NCBI GenBank assembly: GCA_023614405.1
Contig: CM042687.1
Location: forward strand, 261,869,480-261,933,479
DNA: 64,000 nt
DNA from: Avena insularis
Lineage: Eukaryota > Streptophyta > Magnoliopsida > Poales > Poaceae
Reading direction: 5' to 3'
A program made the position numbers and the translations under genes. This document shows positions 10,857 through 22,083 of this stretch, piece by piece. Under the pieces are notes generated by a model that saw only the letters and a list, made by a program, of their open reading frames with translations, was not told where the DNA came from and made no database searches. Each line of letters begins with the position of its first letter. Positions within the stretch are counted from its first letter, which is position 1.

Positions 10857-11316
10857 TGTTATGTTGCTCTCTCTCCCGGTCCATCCCAACGGATCAATCG
10901 ACCCTTTGACTGCGCCCTGGTCGGGGGCACCCAACCCTCATATGGTTGGTGGCCCCCTTGGCAACGCTACAAAAAGGTGGAGGCCGAGGCACAAGTCACG
11001 AGCCACGCGAAGCCGCCGCCACCGCCGCTTAGCCACCCTAGTAGGGATGTAAACGGCGTCTTATTTAGTGCCACTTATTTGCCGTTAACTATAGCTTTGT
11101 GATTTTTTAAACTAAGTTGGAAAAAGATAAGCTTATAACAAACTTATGTGGCAATATGTGGCGCCAGCGGCCCGCCGTTTGACACCCCTACACCCTAGCC
11201 CCGCTCACGTCGTCACCCCATGGCTAACAGCTCAAGTTCCTCGGGCTCAGGAGAAGGTACCTATCCCTCCCTCTTTCTCTCTATCTACGACAGATCCAAT
11301 CCTATAGCATCTACCG
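10857..11316 (+). repeat. Right LTR of the Copia remnant, with MITE insertion
   Basis: A 460-bp LTR matching 9936-10298 apart from the MITE with its target duplication. A purine-rich GAAGGGAAAAC directly before the start is the polypurine-tract candidate. Confidence 0.78.
11042..11190. mobile_element. hAT-like MITE (149 bp) with 8-bp TSD
   Basis: The left end reads TAGGGATGTAAACGGCG. The complement of the right end reads TAGGGGTGTCAAACGGCG, giving imperfect terminal inverted repeats of about 17 bp. It is flanked by a perfect 8-bp duplication CACCCTAG (11034-11041 and 11191-11198); the uninterrupted target is present once in the sister LTR. The TAGGG(A/G)TG ends and the 8-bp TSD are typical of hAT elements. 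It has no ORF. Confidence 0.9.
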
Positions 11317-11737
11317 TGAGTCTGCACAGTACGAACAACTGAATGACGAGACATAGGAGTACCATAAGCGATGCACACGAAAAAATTAAGATTCAGCACG
11401 ACCACAAAATGAAAGCAACCAACGGACAGGGATCCACACACTTGCAGTAAGTGCTCAACTGGTCCAGCCTTTGGTGATACAAGTGCACAAGGTTAAAACG
11501 GTTCAGACTTCAGTCACTGATTCACTTGCAGTAAGTGATCAACTGCTGCTAGTACTATTGTTGGGTAATCTCATCTCTATTCATTACATGCCTGGACTTG
11601 GCAAACACAAGCTAATCAAATCTTCTCAGGGCATTCGACAAAAAGCAAAACAAAATTTGTGTGACTTAAACATGCCTATAGGAACGCACAAATCAATACC
11701 AATCAAAAATGATATTACATGGTACAGGCACACGCTA
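11317..11737 (-). other. 3' flank / 3' UTR region of UTP6
   Basis: Lies directly 3' of the UTP6 stop codon on the minus strand and ends at the Copia remnant. No other gene or repeat recognised. Confidence 0.45.
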
Positions 11738-14700
11738 CTAGCTACGTGGAATGGCAAGCGCCGTACAGTCATTGAGCACCTTGCGCGCACGCCAGTAGAT
11801 AGCATTTGATGTTTCTGATGTTCCCACCTGGTCGATATAGTGCATATGTAATGTCAACAAATGCGAATAAGAAATTAATCATGAGGAGACGAGCAGGTAA
11901 CTGAGCAGACAAAGTCTAATTAGCAATATCTGTTTTCGGTGGTTTTCCTTATTAATAGGTCAACTGTTTTTCTACTTGATGAAAAGGCAGAGCTCCTGCC
12001 TATTGCTCAAAAAGTAATAAATAGCAATAGGTATACCATACCTTCAACTCCATGTTGTAGTACTTTCTCCATAGTTCTCTTTCTTGCGGATACTGGTTGA
12101 TTGCTGAATCAAACAGCTTGCGGGCAGCTACTATGGCATCATGATTTCCCATTGATGCAAGGTTAGCTTCCAGCTCTATGCAGAACTGGAAGAACTTAAG
12201 ACTGGGACATGGCAAAGCCAAAAATCTGCATGGACGCACAAGTGTCAGAAACATGCTACCTCAATATTACATAAACCACTCAAGTCTCAACACCCAACAG
12301 GCAATATCAACAAAACTCATTTCATTTAGACCTTTTAACGCAGGATTAAATGTAACCAAAAGGGACAATGAATGCAGATAATACATCTGAATTAAGTACA
12401 GGAAATATTTCCAAAGCCTTTAATTCATAGCATGTTAGGCCCAATGTTAGCTTTTGCCAAATGGACAAAAAAGACTACATGCAACACTGCTCATTTCACT
12501 CATGTAATGAGCATGGCAACTCAGAACAGCAGTGCAAACAATATCACTGAAGGACCATAAATTCCCTACCTCTTATACATCTTCCTAGCTTGTTTAATAC
12601 CATCCTTCTGCAAAACCCATCCGACAATAGCAGAAGAGACTGAAGCTCCAAAATCACTCCCACCAGCTGAACTTAATGATAATGTTGCACACTTCACCAG
12701 CTTTCCAAAATATATCTTATCATGGGAAAACAATTTCATTGCCTGCGATGCATTACAAAAAAAAATTCTATAAAATGCGCAAGGAAAACAATAATAGACC
12801 TTTTACAGATAGACAATACGACGCATATGACGTTGAACAATATAAAGATAATGCAATAGGAAGTACAATACAACGCGTATGAAGTAGACAAATGAAACAG
12901 AAAGACCAAGACAGTGCCATGCTACCATAGATACAGAAATAATAAATCACAATAACAAATTCACACTAGAAATAAAGCAAAACTGAATATTGCCAATATG
13001 GGTCTAGAGTAGCACAAGGGAATCAACTTCTGGAAACTAGGGAACCATGATCACTGGAAAAGCGCGAGATAAGGCAAAGACACATACCGTATGCCACAGA
13101 ACCTCAGCCTTGGTTATGGATAACTTCAGAAGTACAACATTAAATAGATCAAACAGAGAACTTAGGTTCTCCTCACTTAAGTAAGCACTGTCAATAGCAG
13201 TACCAAGCCTATTTATTTCTATAGAAGCTCTCAGGTTCCACAGATTTGCAGCCTCTGCAAGAGGACCACTGCAGAGCTTTTCTGCGAGATTCTTAGCTTC
13301 CTCAAATTTTTCAAGTCTCAGAAAGAGCGAGACATATTGGCAGGCAAGTTCCTCGGTGAGACATCCACAGGATTCAGCATTTTCATAGACTTTCAGCATA
13401 GATGAAGTGAATTCTGAAGCATCAAATTCAGCATCCTGAAATAATGACATGGAATCCTCTCTGTCGGAGAATATAACACCCAACCAAAATTTTGCATACA
13501 GGGAGTACATTTTGGAAGTAGGCAACTTTCTGACAGCTTCATCGTACACCTAGAATTGAAAGAAATGAATTTAGAACATTCAAAATGTTGTGTTCGGTGA
13601 CACTCATATCTTGGAAGAAAATAGATAATCACATAAAACTTAACCTGACTGAATTTAAAGGACTACTAGCTACCGGATATGTATAGCTAGGGTAAGCAAT
13701 CCACTCCGTGGATAAGTACTGCTGATAGAGTAAAATTGTGACCAACACTTTGTACAACAAGCATACAGCGATACTTGATACTTACCATGAACAGCAACTT
13801 GGTACTAATCTAATCTAGTCAGGAAGCCTCAGAGTGGATTGCTCAACATGTTCACTGACACTCAAGCATACAGTGATACTTAATAGTTACCATGCTCAGC
13901 ATAGCATTTCATTGCAGGAAGAGATGGCGAGGGCAAACTAATAAAAAACAAATGTACTTTTCAATCTCAAGAAAGAAAGATTGACTTTCATTCATCATGC
14001 AAGACGGAGATGATTGATGAAGTCATGGCATAATGTATTCACCTGAATTGATTTGTTCAACTTATTCAATAAAGCATCTTTTTTGTTCAAGGAGGAATTA
14101 GTGGGGTCACTAAGCTGAAGCCTAGCAAACCAATCCCAGTAGTCCTCATCATGAGAGAAATCTTTCTTCAGGTCATCCATGACCTCCAGCCTCAGCTCTT
14201 CAGAATGTGTGAGCTCAACACTATTTAATATCTCCAATATTTTCTTCCTCAAGGTTAAGCTTGAGGGAAGAGCTTCCATAGCACCATGATAAATTGTTCG
14301 GATGATTAACAACCCTTGCTGCCAAAATAGATCTTCCTTCTGCTCTAAATCAACTCCCTGCAAGCCAGACTCCTCAACACTTTGTTCATCAAGTGACATG
14401 AACAGGTCTTTGTTCTCATCTTTCCAGTGACCTGAATCATCATTACTTTTCTGCAGTGTCTTCACATCCTCCCCGAGAGCTGCCTTTCGAGCCTTGAGCT
14501 TGTTAAGATAGGTAAGCTCCATGCGGAGATACTCAATCCACATATCCTCTGATTCGGGACAAGATCTGAGACCACTCTGCATAAGTGCACGTGCTGCAGC
14601 AACATTCAAGTTCTGATCAAATTCCCATGCTGCTGCATACATCCAAAGCCCAGGAACCTTGGGATGGTAACGAATGGCTTGTGCCATAACCTGCAAATAA

Positions 14701-16647
14701 TACAATAAACGTGAGAAGAATAACCTTAATACTAAGGCAATCCTGCATTTAACATTTCTATATAGTTTTGGTCCACAAAATGGATTTTTGCAAACCTACT
14801 TACCATCAGTCGCCACAAGACGGTTACAAGACGGTTACAAGTAAAGGCCCGCAAAGAGGGATATATATAAATGCAATAAAATCAACCCAAACATGCAATT
14901 ATAAGATGGCGCAGAAGAACAAGAAAATTTCTTAGCATTAATGGTTTCTTAGGCTCTAGCTCAAATCTTATTGCAGATTCCACATTTAACAAGAAAATGG
15001 CATATCAAGAACGGGCAAAACCCAACCTTTTACCAACTTTGGCTAACACTGGAATTCATTGATAGCACAAAATTCACATCATAATCGAATACTACATGGG
15101 AAACTCAATAAGGTTCCATAACTTTTCTGGCTTGTTATGTTTTAAGCTTAAACGATAATTCCAAATAGAACAAAACAATAATACTTGCTACTAGAGCTTT
15201 TCCTGTCTTACATCTCCCTGGGCGAGTGCATACTGAAATCAACAAATTAAAGTGGCCACACCAACCTAACAGGTGAATATTCACCAGATCTGGAATCATG
15301 AACATTTGTTGACCATATCACGTCCAGTATTCTCCCAATTATCACCATTTGTGTCCCTGTATCCTCCCAAACAACCACCGACCAACATAGCTGCCATCAC
15401 CACAACTGCCCTGTGGTCAGCCTGCGTAATCAGCAGGTAGTAACACAGGAGTTTGACTTCCGCTCACGGATTTCCCTACACCTATTCTAAGAAAACTGGA
15501 TCCAAACTCAACTCTCTACAAAAGTCTTGGTATTATGGACGTTCCTGCTGAGATTTCAAACCCTGGATAACACCCTTGTGGCACCACCTTGTCAGAGAGG
15601 CTGGTCAGAGTATGCCACTAAGACCAAGCAAAAAACAACTAGGTATGAAAAACTGTTCACCAGCTTGTAGAATACAAACATTCAGCATATAGTATTTTAC
15701 CAATTCAAATTAGTGGCTACACTTTTGACTTCAGAACTCGACTGGTGAAACCATTGGTAAATTCCATGCACGTCTAGATACCCGGAACTACCAGTTGAAT
15801 TTCTCAGTCAAATTTATACGACCGGGCGCATAAGACTAGCTTACCCTGCCTAAATGTTCACCCAGAATTACAATGCACATCCCACGTTGGCACTAACATT
15901 CTAGCTCAAGACACAACTTGCTAGGAAGGTCATCTCAACTTTCCAAAGTTTCTGAGCATAAACGTTTTGTTACACCCAAATTCACATTATAAGTTCAATT
16001 CAAGAACAAGAGAAACTAAGCAATTGTGAAAAGATGACGAACACTGACAGTATCCCCAAACTGTGTCTGCTCTAAAAGAACAATTTCTCACAAAATCGTT
16101 GCTGAACCAAGAGCTCTACATTAAAAACTGGCAATTTTGATCCTGGAGAAGTATTCCATGTTGTAGTGTGGACAGGTACCTGCTTCATCCGGCCGTGGCC
16201 TTTCTGGCGGCAGAACTCGAGGTAGCGGAACCAGAGGTCGAGGTCACCCTTGAACCTGACGGTGGCCGTCCTGTAGATGTCGAGGACGCGGAGGACTCCT
16301 GCGAAGTCGGAGATGGACTTGGCCCACTTCTTCTTCGTCTTTCTCTTTTTCCTTTTGCCATCCTCGTCCCCGCCGTCGTCCTCGTTGTCTTTGGAGTGGT
16401 TCGGGTCGGGCATGGCGCGTATGATGGCGCGCTTGCGCAGGTCGCGGAGCTCGTCCACACGGAGCAGGTATGCGATGTATTCGAGGAAGTCGTCCTTGCG
16501 CGGGGAGTGGCGGCGGAGGCGGAACTCGAAGTCGCGGCGGCGGCGCACGACCTCGGCGAGCTCGGTGCTAGTGAAGAGGCCACGGCGCTCGAGGTCGTCG
16601 AGCTCGTCGGACATCCGCTCGAGGCGGTACTGCACCGTGTCCGCCAT
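11738..16647 (-). CDS. UTP6: UTP6-like U3 snoRNP / SSU processome protein, six exons
   Basis: Six exons with GT/AG borders join to 674 residues: 16647-16180, 14690-14043, 13549-13088, 12742-12570, 12225-12042 and 11827-11738. Junctions are phase 0 except exon 4/5, which splits an Arg codon. UTP6 acts in the nucleolar small-subunit processome with U3 snoRNA in 18S pre-rRNA cleavage. Evidence: the N-terminal UTP6 domain (MADTVQYRLERMSDELDDLE; DFAGVLRVLDIYR; DLWFRYLEFCRQKGHGRMKQ) is followed by HAT/half-TPR repeats (AQAIRYHPKVPGLWMYAAAW, ARALMQSGLRSCPESEDMW, CIELEANLASMG, ARKLFDSAINQYPQERELW) and a NAIYWRARK end. Length is normal for plant UTP6. Residues 81-107 form an acidic-then-basic low-complexity insert, possibly a nucleolar signal. 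No internal stops, so it is probably functional. Confidence 0.93.
14691..16179 (-). other. UTP6 intron 1 (1489 bp)
   Basis: Donor CAG|GTACCT at 16180/16179 and acceptor TTATTTGCAG before 14690. Nothing else recognised inside. The other introns are 494 bp (13550-14042), 345 bp (12743-13087), 344 bp (12226-12569) and 214 bp (11828-12041). Confidence 0.8.
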
Positions 16648-16675
16648 CTCGGCGCCGGCGTGCTGGAGCTGCTGC

Positions 16676-16840
16676 TAGGGTTTTTTGTTGCGGCGTTGAG
16701 GAGGGGAGGGGAGGGGAGGGAAGAGCCGCCACGGCAACCGGGAGGGTAGAGAAAAGGGGTTTACGGCGCCAAGCCGCCGACGCTCACGGTCACGGGACTA
16801 CGGGAGCCTACTTCGCGGGCCGGCCCAGGTGGGCTGGGCA
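16676..16840 (-). promoter_or_regulatory. UTP6 promoter/leader: telo-box and site II motifs
   Basis: On the minus strand the leader has AAACCCTA (telo-box, 16676-16683), about 30 nt before the ATG. Two TGGGCY site II motifs lie about 180 nt upstream (16822-16827 and 16830-16835, opposite strands). This pair is known from promoters of plant ribosomal-protein and ribosome-biogenesis genes, where site II is bound by TCP-class factors. Between them lies a CCCTC repeat. Confidence 0.7.
16695..16721. repeat. (GAGGG)n microsatellite in the UTP6 leader
   Basis: About four to five units of GAGGG (CCCTC on the gene strand), a pyrimidine-rich tract typical of plant 5' leaders. Confidence 0.8.
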
Positions 16841-17239
16841 TTCAATTAGATGGACCGAGCCCGATCGGTTCGGTTTTCTAGGTTGAATTAGGAATTTCGG
16901 TAATTCTCAAGAAAAAAAATAGGAATTTCGGTCTTCAGCAAACGGTGAGCGATCAGTTGTCTGTAACTCTGCTAAACAGAGATGGAAAATTCTAACAGAA
17001 GGTGTCGCTGTCTTGTTCTGCTGTGCGGCGGCTGTGTCAAGATTCGTGTATTTTTTTTTGCTTGTTTTTATTTTATCCTTGTGCCTATCAGAAGGCGTCG
17101 CTGCCCATGTTAGATACGTCAGGATGCCCGCCGCCGCCACAATTCGCGCTATCATCTCCCTTGCGTCTACAAGTACCCTTCTCGCCGCTAGAGAACCCTA
17201 GTCGTGCCCCACTTTCCTCCTCTCCCGCAATGAAATCCT
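16841..17239. other. Intergenic region, nothing recognised
   Basis: Between the UTP6 promoter and the 3' end of the decayed NAM-associated gene. A duplicated TAGGAATTTCGGT word occurs at about 16888 and 16920. No ORF of note. Confidence 0.4.
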
Positions 17240-17631
17240 AACCGTAGCCTCTCGGGCTCCGTCGTGCCCTGTCGTCCCCAGCCTCCTGAGCTCTATTGAG
17301 CATGCTCCTGTGACCGTGCTACGAGGAATTTTAGGCATTGAGTTATCATGGAAGCCATGAATCCACTTATATATATAGGTGCTCTCATTTCTCCCATGGC
17401 ACCCATTGTAGCTCCCCATGGGTGCTCCTGTGCCTCCCATGGGTACTCCTATGCCTTCAATGGCTCATATGTATCCTCTTATATTAACACCTATCATAAT
17501 TTCTTTTTTGAGCTGATACTTGGTCATGACAAAGGTTGACTTATTCCTTTTGCTTTTCATCAAGGTTACTCATGTCCATCATAAAAATATTCTTCTCATG
17601 CTCCATGAGCTGAATTTTATCTTCCATGGCC
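17240..17631 (-). pseudogene. NAM-associated/trihelix-like gene, 3' part
   Basis: Just left of the solo LTR (TSD copy 17632-17636) the minus strand encodes MEDKIQLMEHEKNIFMMDMS followed by NLDEKQKE, a stop, and CHDQVSAQKRNY. This matches the C-terminal helix of 'No apical meristem-associated' proteins (also found in PIF/Harbinger ORF1-like proteins). The rest of the gene continues at 34171-35172 on the far side of the insertion. Downstream, GGAGCACCCATGGG-type repeats (about 17380-17450) have no coding sense. Confidence 0.6.
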
Positions 17632-20600
17632 ATCTTTGTCAACACCCGAATTTTTAATCCTAAATGCATGTTATGCCATACATCGCAATCCCGGGATTAC
17701 CATTTTTTCGAGACATAAAAGATTGGTACCATAGTTCATCATCCATTACAAACCATAATAAAGGTCTTACAAATAAAAGATCCCATGATCTAGTCTTAAT
17801 ACAATCAACGCAGCGGAGTAATAATAATAGTAGTATGGGGGAAGCTCCATCTTCAGGGTCACAGGCAATGCTGACGATGGAAGATGATTCTAGTTGTCGT
17901 AGACTTCCTGCTGTACATCATCCTGATAGTCCTCCTCATAGTCTGACCATAGGAATAGCCAGGGACAAAGCCATGAGTACTCTTTAAGTACTCGCAAACT
18001 ATCACTAACAAGTAAAGTGGTTCAAGTAGGAATCCTAAGCTCTAGGTTGTTTTGCAAAAAGTCAGGTTTATCTCTAACTGAGTTTAGAAGCAAAGAAAAC
18101 TAGTTTAAGTTTTTACAACACCTAAGTGGGAACTTAGCTTTCTCTTTCACAACCTCGTTGTGGTCAAGTCAAAGTCATAGTTCATTTCACAAGTTATTTT
18201 GAAAACATCTGACGACGGAACAGTATAGCCACTCCAACTGTCCATAATCGCGGACGCGGCTATTTGAATAGTTTGACACTCTGCAGAGGTGGTACACTTT
18301 CACCACAACATTCGATACATCCGTCAGGAATAATCCTGAATCACCATACTCAGTATGTGGATAATCAATCATAACCTTTCAATTACACACCCTAGTATAG
18401 GCACCTCCCCTATGAGTTTGGCCTCCCAACCATGACCATCTGTCATCTTGGGAACTGTACAGGTGGACAATCATCACGAGGTAGCCTCAGCTCAAACCTC
18501 GGCCACAAGGGAACCCATACTAAGATATATAAACTTTCAGTCAAGCTCTACCCAAATTTGGGTATTATGGTTGTACGGTAAAATTGGAATGGTATCGCAT
18601 CTGAACCCAACCATCAGTTTTAAAAAGGGCTAAGGCTCATGCCTCAACATTTTCATCATCAAATCATCTGGTGTTCATAACACAGGTCAAAACATTTCAT
18701 TAGAATGATTTAGCATTCTAAGGTTTTCATAATCATTTTCACCAAGTATTTCCATCTAAAGTGATCAAGTTTTATGCTTAGCACTAGCCACTAAAGTTGG
18801 GGGTAATCACGAATGAGGGTGCTAATCAAGTGTGACTTAGCCAAGTCTAATCTCATGCCTCAGTATGACATCTAGTTCTATCTAACTTAGACCAAGTTTT
18901 TTGCTCTTTATGTTACCTATAATATCTTTCCAAAACTCACTAAATACTAACTAGAAGTAAATAAAGAACTTTGATAAAGAAATAAAATAATAAAGCTTGC
19001 AAGTAAAATTGGGATTTGGTATAATAAGGTGGTATAACCAAATATTCCTAAGGCCTCTAGTTTGTATAGTTATCATGCAAGTGTTAGCTTGCTAAGTTAA
19101 CTTGTATTGTGAAGCTTGCCTTGATTAGTGCAGTGGTTGAAGTTCTCCTCTGCTTCCTCTTTATAGTAGTCTCCTTCCTCTTCGTATCCTTGATCGGTAC
19201 TAGCTTCTATAAATAAATACGAGGTACACAATTACCAAACAATAATACTTATATTTAGCACACAAAGGTTCACACTAGATGATCTAGCATCATCACAATC
19301 ATCACAAGGATTAAAGGTCTGGTTTTAGTTATTTTATTTTAGCAAAGTAATTTCTACTCATTGAAAACTACTTAAGATTTAATATTCTCTAATTAAAATA
19401 TGGGATTATGTTGACACATGTCATCACCATATATTTTAATACTTGGAAATGTGATTTAAAGTGGTGTCACGATTTAATAATGTTTAACATTATTATTTAA
19501 TTAATTAAAGTGACTAGAAATGCCTACGGGGCATTCTTTTAATACTTGTCCATTATTTCTACAAGTAAACCTAAATATTTTTATATATTCAGTTAGATCT
19601 TGTCAAATGTTATTTTTGAGAGTTGGAATCAACTCAAAAGCATTTATGGTTGATTTTTGAAAACTGTTTGAATGCAGAAAATTATCTTCCTTGTTATTTT
19701 TACTATAGGTGATCCACAATTTCAAATGGTTTGAATCTAACGGGCTTGGATTAACAATTTCAATACCTTTTTAGCAAAATTGGTTTCATGCCATTTGGTT
19801 TAGTGAATCTCTTTGAATTGAATTTTGAAACTACATACCGAACTAGGGTTTGAATTAAATAGAAAAATCTAAATTTGAATTAATTGGGTCGGGCGGGAAC
19901 TAATTGGGCCGGCCCAATCTGCACAGCGCGCGCGGGCTGCTGACAGATGGGGTCCACCAGTCGGCGGGACTAACTAAACGAAACTGCATCTACGAATCTG
20001 AGCCTTGCGATCTAATTCTAATCTAACGGTTGAGAGTCGTCGTCGACGACGAACTACTCCGGCGAGAAACTAAACCTAACGCGACGGTGGGGATCCGGCG
20101 AGGCTCACCTGAGCTCCAGCTAGGGTCAGAGACGGGGGCGAATGGGGTTGTCGATGACGGTGGAGATAATGGCGGTGACGGCAGGTCTTGGGGTGGTCAA
20201 AATCAATGGCGCCCTTCTCCTCCAGCAACGGCGGGCTCCGGCCAAATTCTGGCAAGGGAGAGCTCGCCTTACTCCGGGAAGAAGTGGGAGAGGATCAGTG
20301 AGGAGTGGTGAGTGTTGGGGTGTAGAGAAATGAGGCAGGGGAGGCCTCCATTTATACTACGGCGAGGGGATCGAACGGTGCGTGTGCGAGCTCGTCGATG
20401 ACGACGCTACAGGCGACTAGCGGCGCGGCTGAGGCTAGGGGACGGTGCTGTGTTCCCTGGCGATCGTCGCTGGCTTAAAGGAGAAGCGTGGGGCGGTGTT
20501 GTTTGGTCGGGAGCGGGCAACGCTCTGCACGGACGCAGAAGTGTTTGCGACAGCGTGCGGCAGTTGCGGGTCGCGCGGCGGCGAACGGGGGTGTCTGCGG

Positions 20601-21540
20601 GATTGTTGTGATCATGGCGCGCGTGCGCGGCAAGGGCGAGGCGCGGTCTATGCGAGGCGGTCGGCTACGTCGAGTTGGCGCACTCTGGACATAACACAGA
20701 GGTATAGGGCGCAGCGGTGCTACGGTGGTCCAGGGCTCTTCTACGGTCGAGGCTAGAACAGGGGGTGGCGATGGAGTGCGACGTGTCTGGTGCGCGTCAT
20801 AGGCGAGGGCGGCGATTCTCCTGGCGCGCTATCCACTATCGGCCGGCGACGACCAAAAATGGGCGGCGCTCCACTGTGCACCACGGGTAAGAGGGGTTTG
20901 GTCTGGGGATTGTCTAGGCTCAGAAGAGACAAGGGAGTTAAGAGGGGACCAAAGGTTTCAAAGATCACTGCTCAAAACAGTGTAGTTAGGCCAGGGTTTA
21001 TTTGTGTGTGCAAGGTGTTTGATGAAATGGCCGAAAGAAATTTATATTTGAATTTTTGGATGAAATTTTATGGGTGCTCTAGTCACATACTTGATAGTCC
21101 CTGGTTGCTTGGGTTTGTCAAGGTGAACTGGTTTGAGTGGTTTTTGAGAAATTGTGATCTTACCATATGAACTAGATTCAATTTTGAATTGTCCTTGGCA
21201 TAGATTTGCAAAATATTTCTGTTTGTTTGCAAGGTGGGCTTGGGTTCACTTTTACTTGGTCTAGAAAGGGGTGAAAATAATTTGATTTGTTTTTGTTAGG
21301 AATCTTGGACTAGAAACACTCAAAGTGGTCTAGTGGTTAACTTTGGTCAAAATGACCATTAGCTCATATTGTTTATATTTGAATTTTTCTTCATTTGATT
21401 CTCCTTGGAAATGATTTAGATGATGTTGTTTTCATCTTTAAACTAACCCTTGCCATTCATAACAATCAAACAAGTCATGGCAAGCATTCATGCATTCATC
21501 ACATATACACATGCATTCATATTGATTTTAATTAACAAAA

Positions 21541-22066
21541 TGTTGGGGATATGCTTTCCGGGTATACCCACAGGAATCGCTGACCAGGGTGGCCCACCAA
21601 CGGGTTAGAGCTTTGCTTCACGGGCGTCCCAATCAAAGAAAGAGGAGGAGCCACTTCTGGCTACGACAAGGCCCAGAAGAGTTACCAACTTAGGCCTATA
21701 GTATTACTTGTAGTCCAAGCTGTACATAGTTACCGACTCTGTAACATAGCCGAATAGGTCTCTCCCTGTAACCCTAGGCCCCGGTGACTATATAAACCGG
21801 CCCTATGGGAGCCTTTAGGGCACAACCAATCAATCGTACACCACAATCAACTCGCACAGGCGAACCTCTCTTGTAATCCATTGTAACATCCGTCTTACGC
21901 CGATATATTACTGGGTTGCTAGCAGGAGTAGGATCCGATCACCGCAGTCGGATCTAAACTTGGGTAAACTTGTGCTCACCGCTCCTGGAACATCCGACGT
22001 CTCACACCCCATCCTTCCAACGCCACTAGGACCCCCTATGGCGTACTTGTCGACAATCCGACGATA
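21541..22066 (+). repeat. 5' LTR of the first Tat element
   Basis: 526 bp, starting TGTTGGGGATATGCTTTCCG. A TATATAAA box at 21789-21796 is the likely promoter. The 5' copy ends CGACGATA, where the 3' copy ends CGATGACA, showing a mutated CA end. Confidence 0.92.
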
Positions 22067-22068
22067 GT

Positions 22069-22083
22069 TGGCGCCCACCAATG
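22069..22083 (+). other. Primer-binding site (tRNA-Lys type)
   Basis: TGGCGCCCACC, 2 nt after the LTR end, matches the complement of the plant tRNA-Lys(CTT) 3' end for about 11 nt and then diverges (AATG). Confidence 0.7.

Larger units (their letters stand above)
9936..11316 (+). mobile_element. Internally deleted Copia LTR retrotransposon
   Basis: Two direct repeats lie at 9936-10298 and 10857-11316. They start TGTTAGGTTGCTCTCTTCCG and TGTTATGTTGCTCTCTCTCC, and both end in ...CAATCCTATAGCATCTACCG. They flank a remnant of a Copia RNase H domain. The PBS, gag, protease, integrase and RT are gone: the first LTR is followed directly by the C-terminal pol sequence. The second LTR is longer because it holds a 149-bp MITE (11042-11190). 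I could not find a convincing TSD. It lies 3' of UTP6, just past its last exon. Confidence 0.8.

Noticed and set aside
16168..16749. 193-codon plus-strand frame across UTP6 exon 1
   Set aside because: It is the reverse complement of a well-supported exon with GC-rich codon use; the composition is Val/Ala/Glu filler.
19900..20760. GC-rich ORFs inside the solo LTR as host genes
   Set aside because: Short, without motifs, and bounded by LTR sequence with a proven TSD; likely untranslated LTR DNA.
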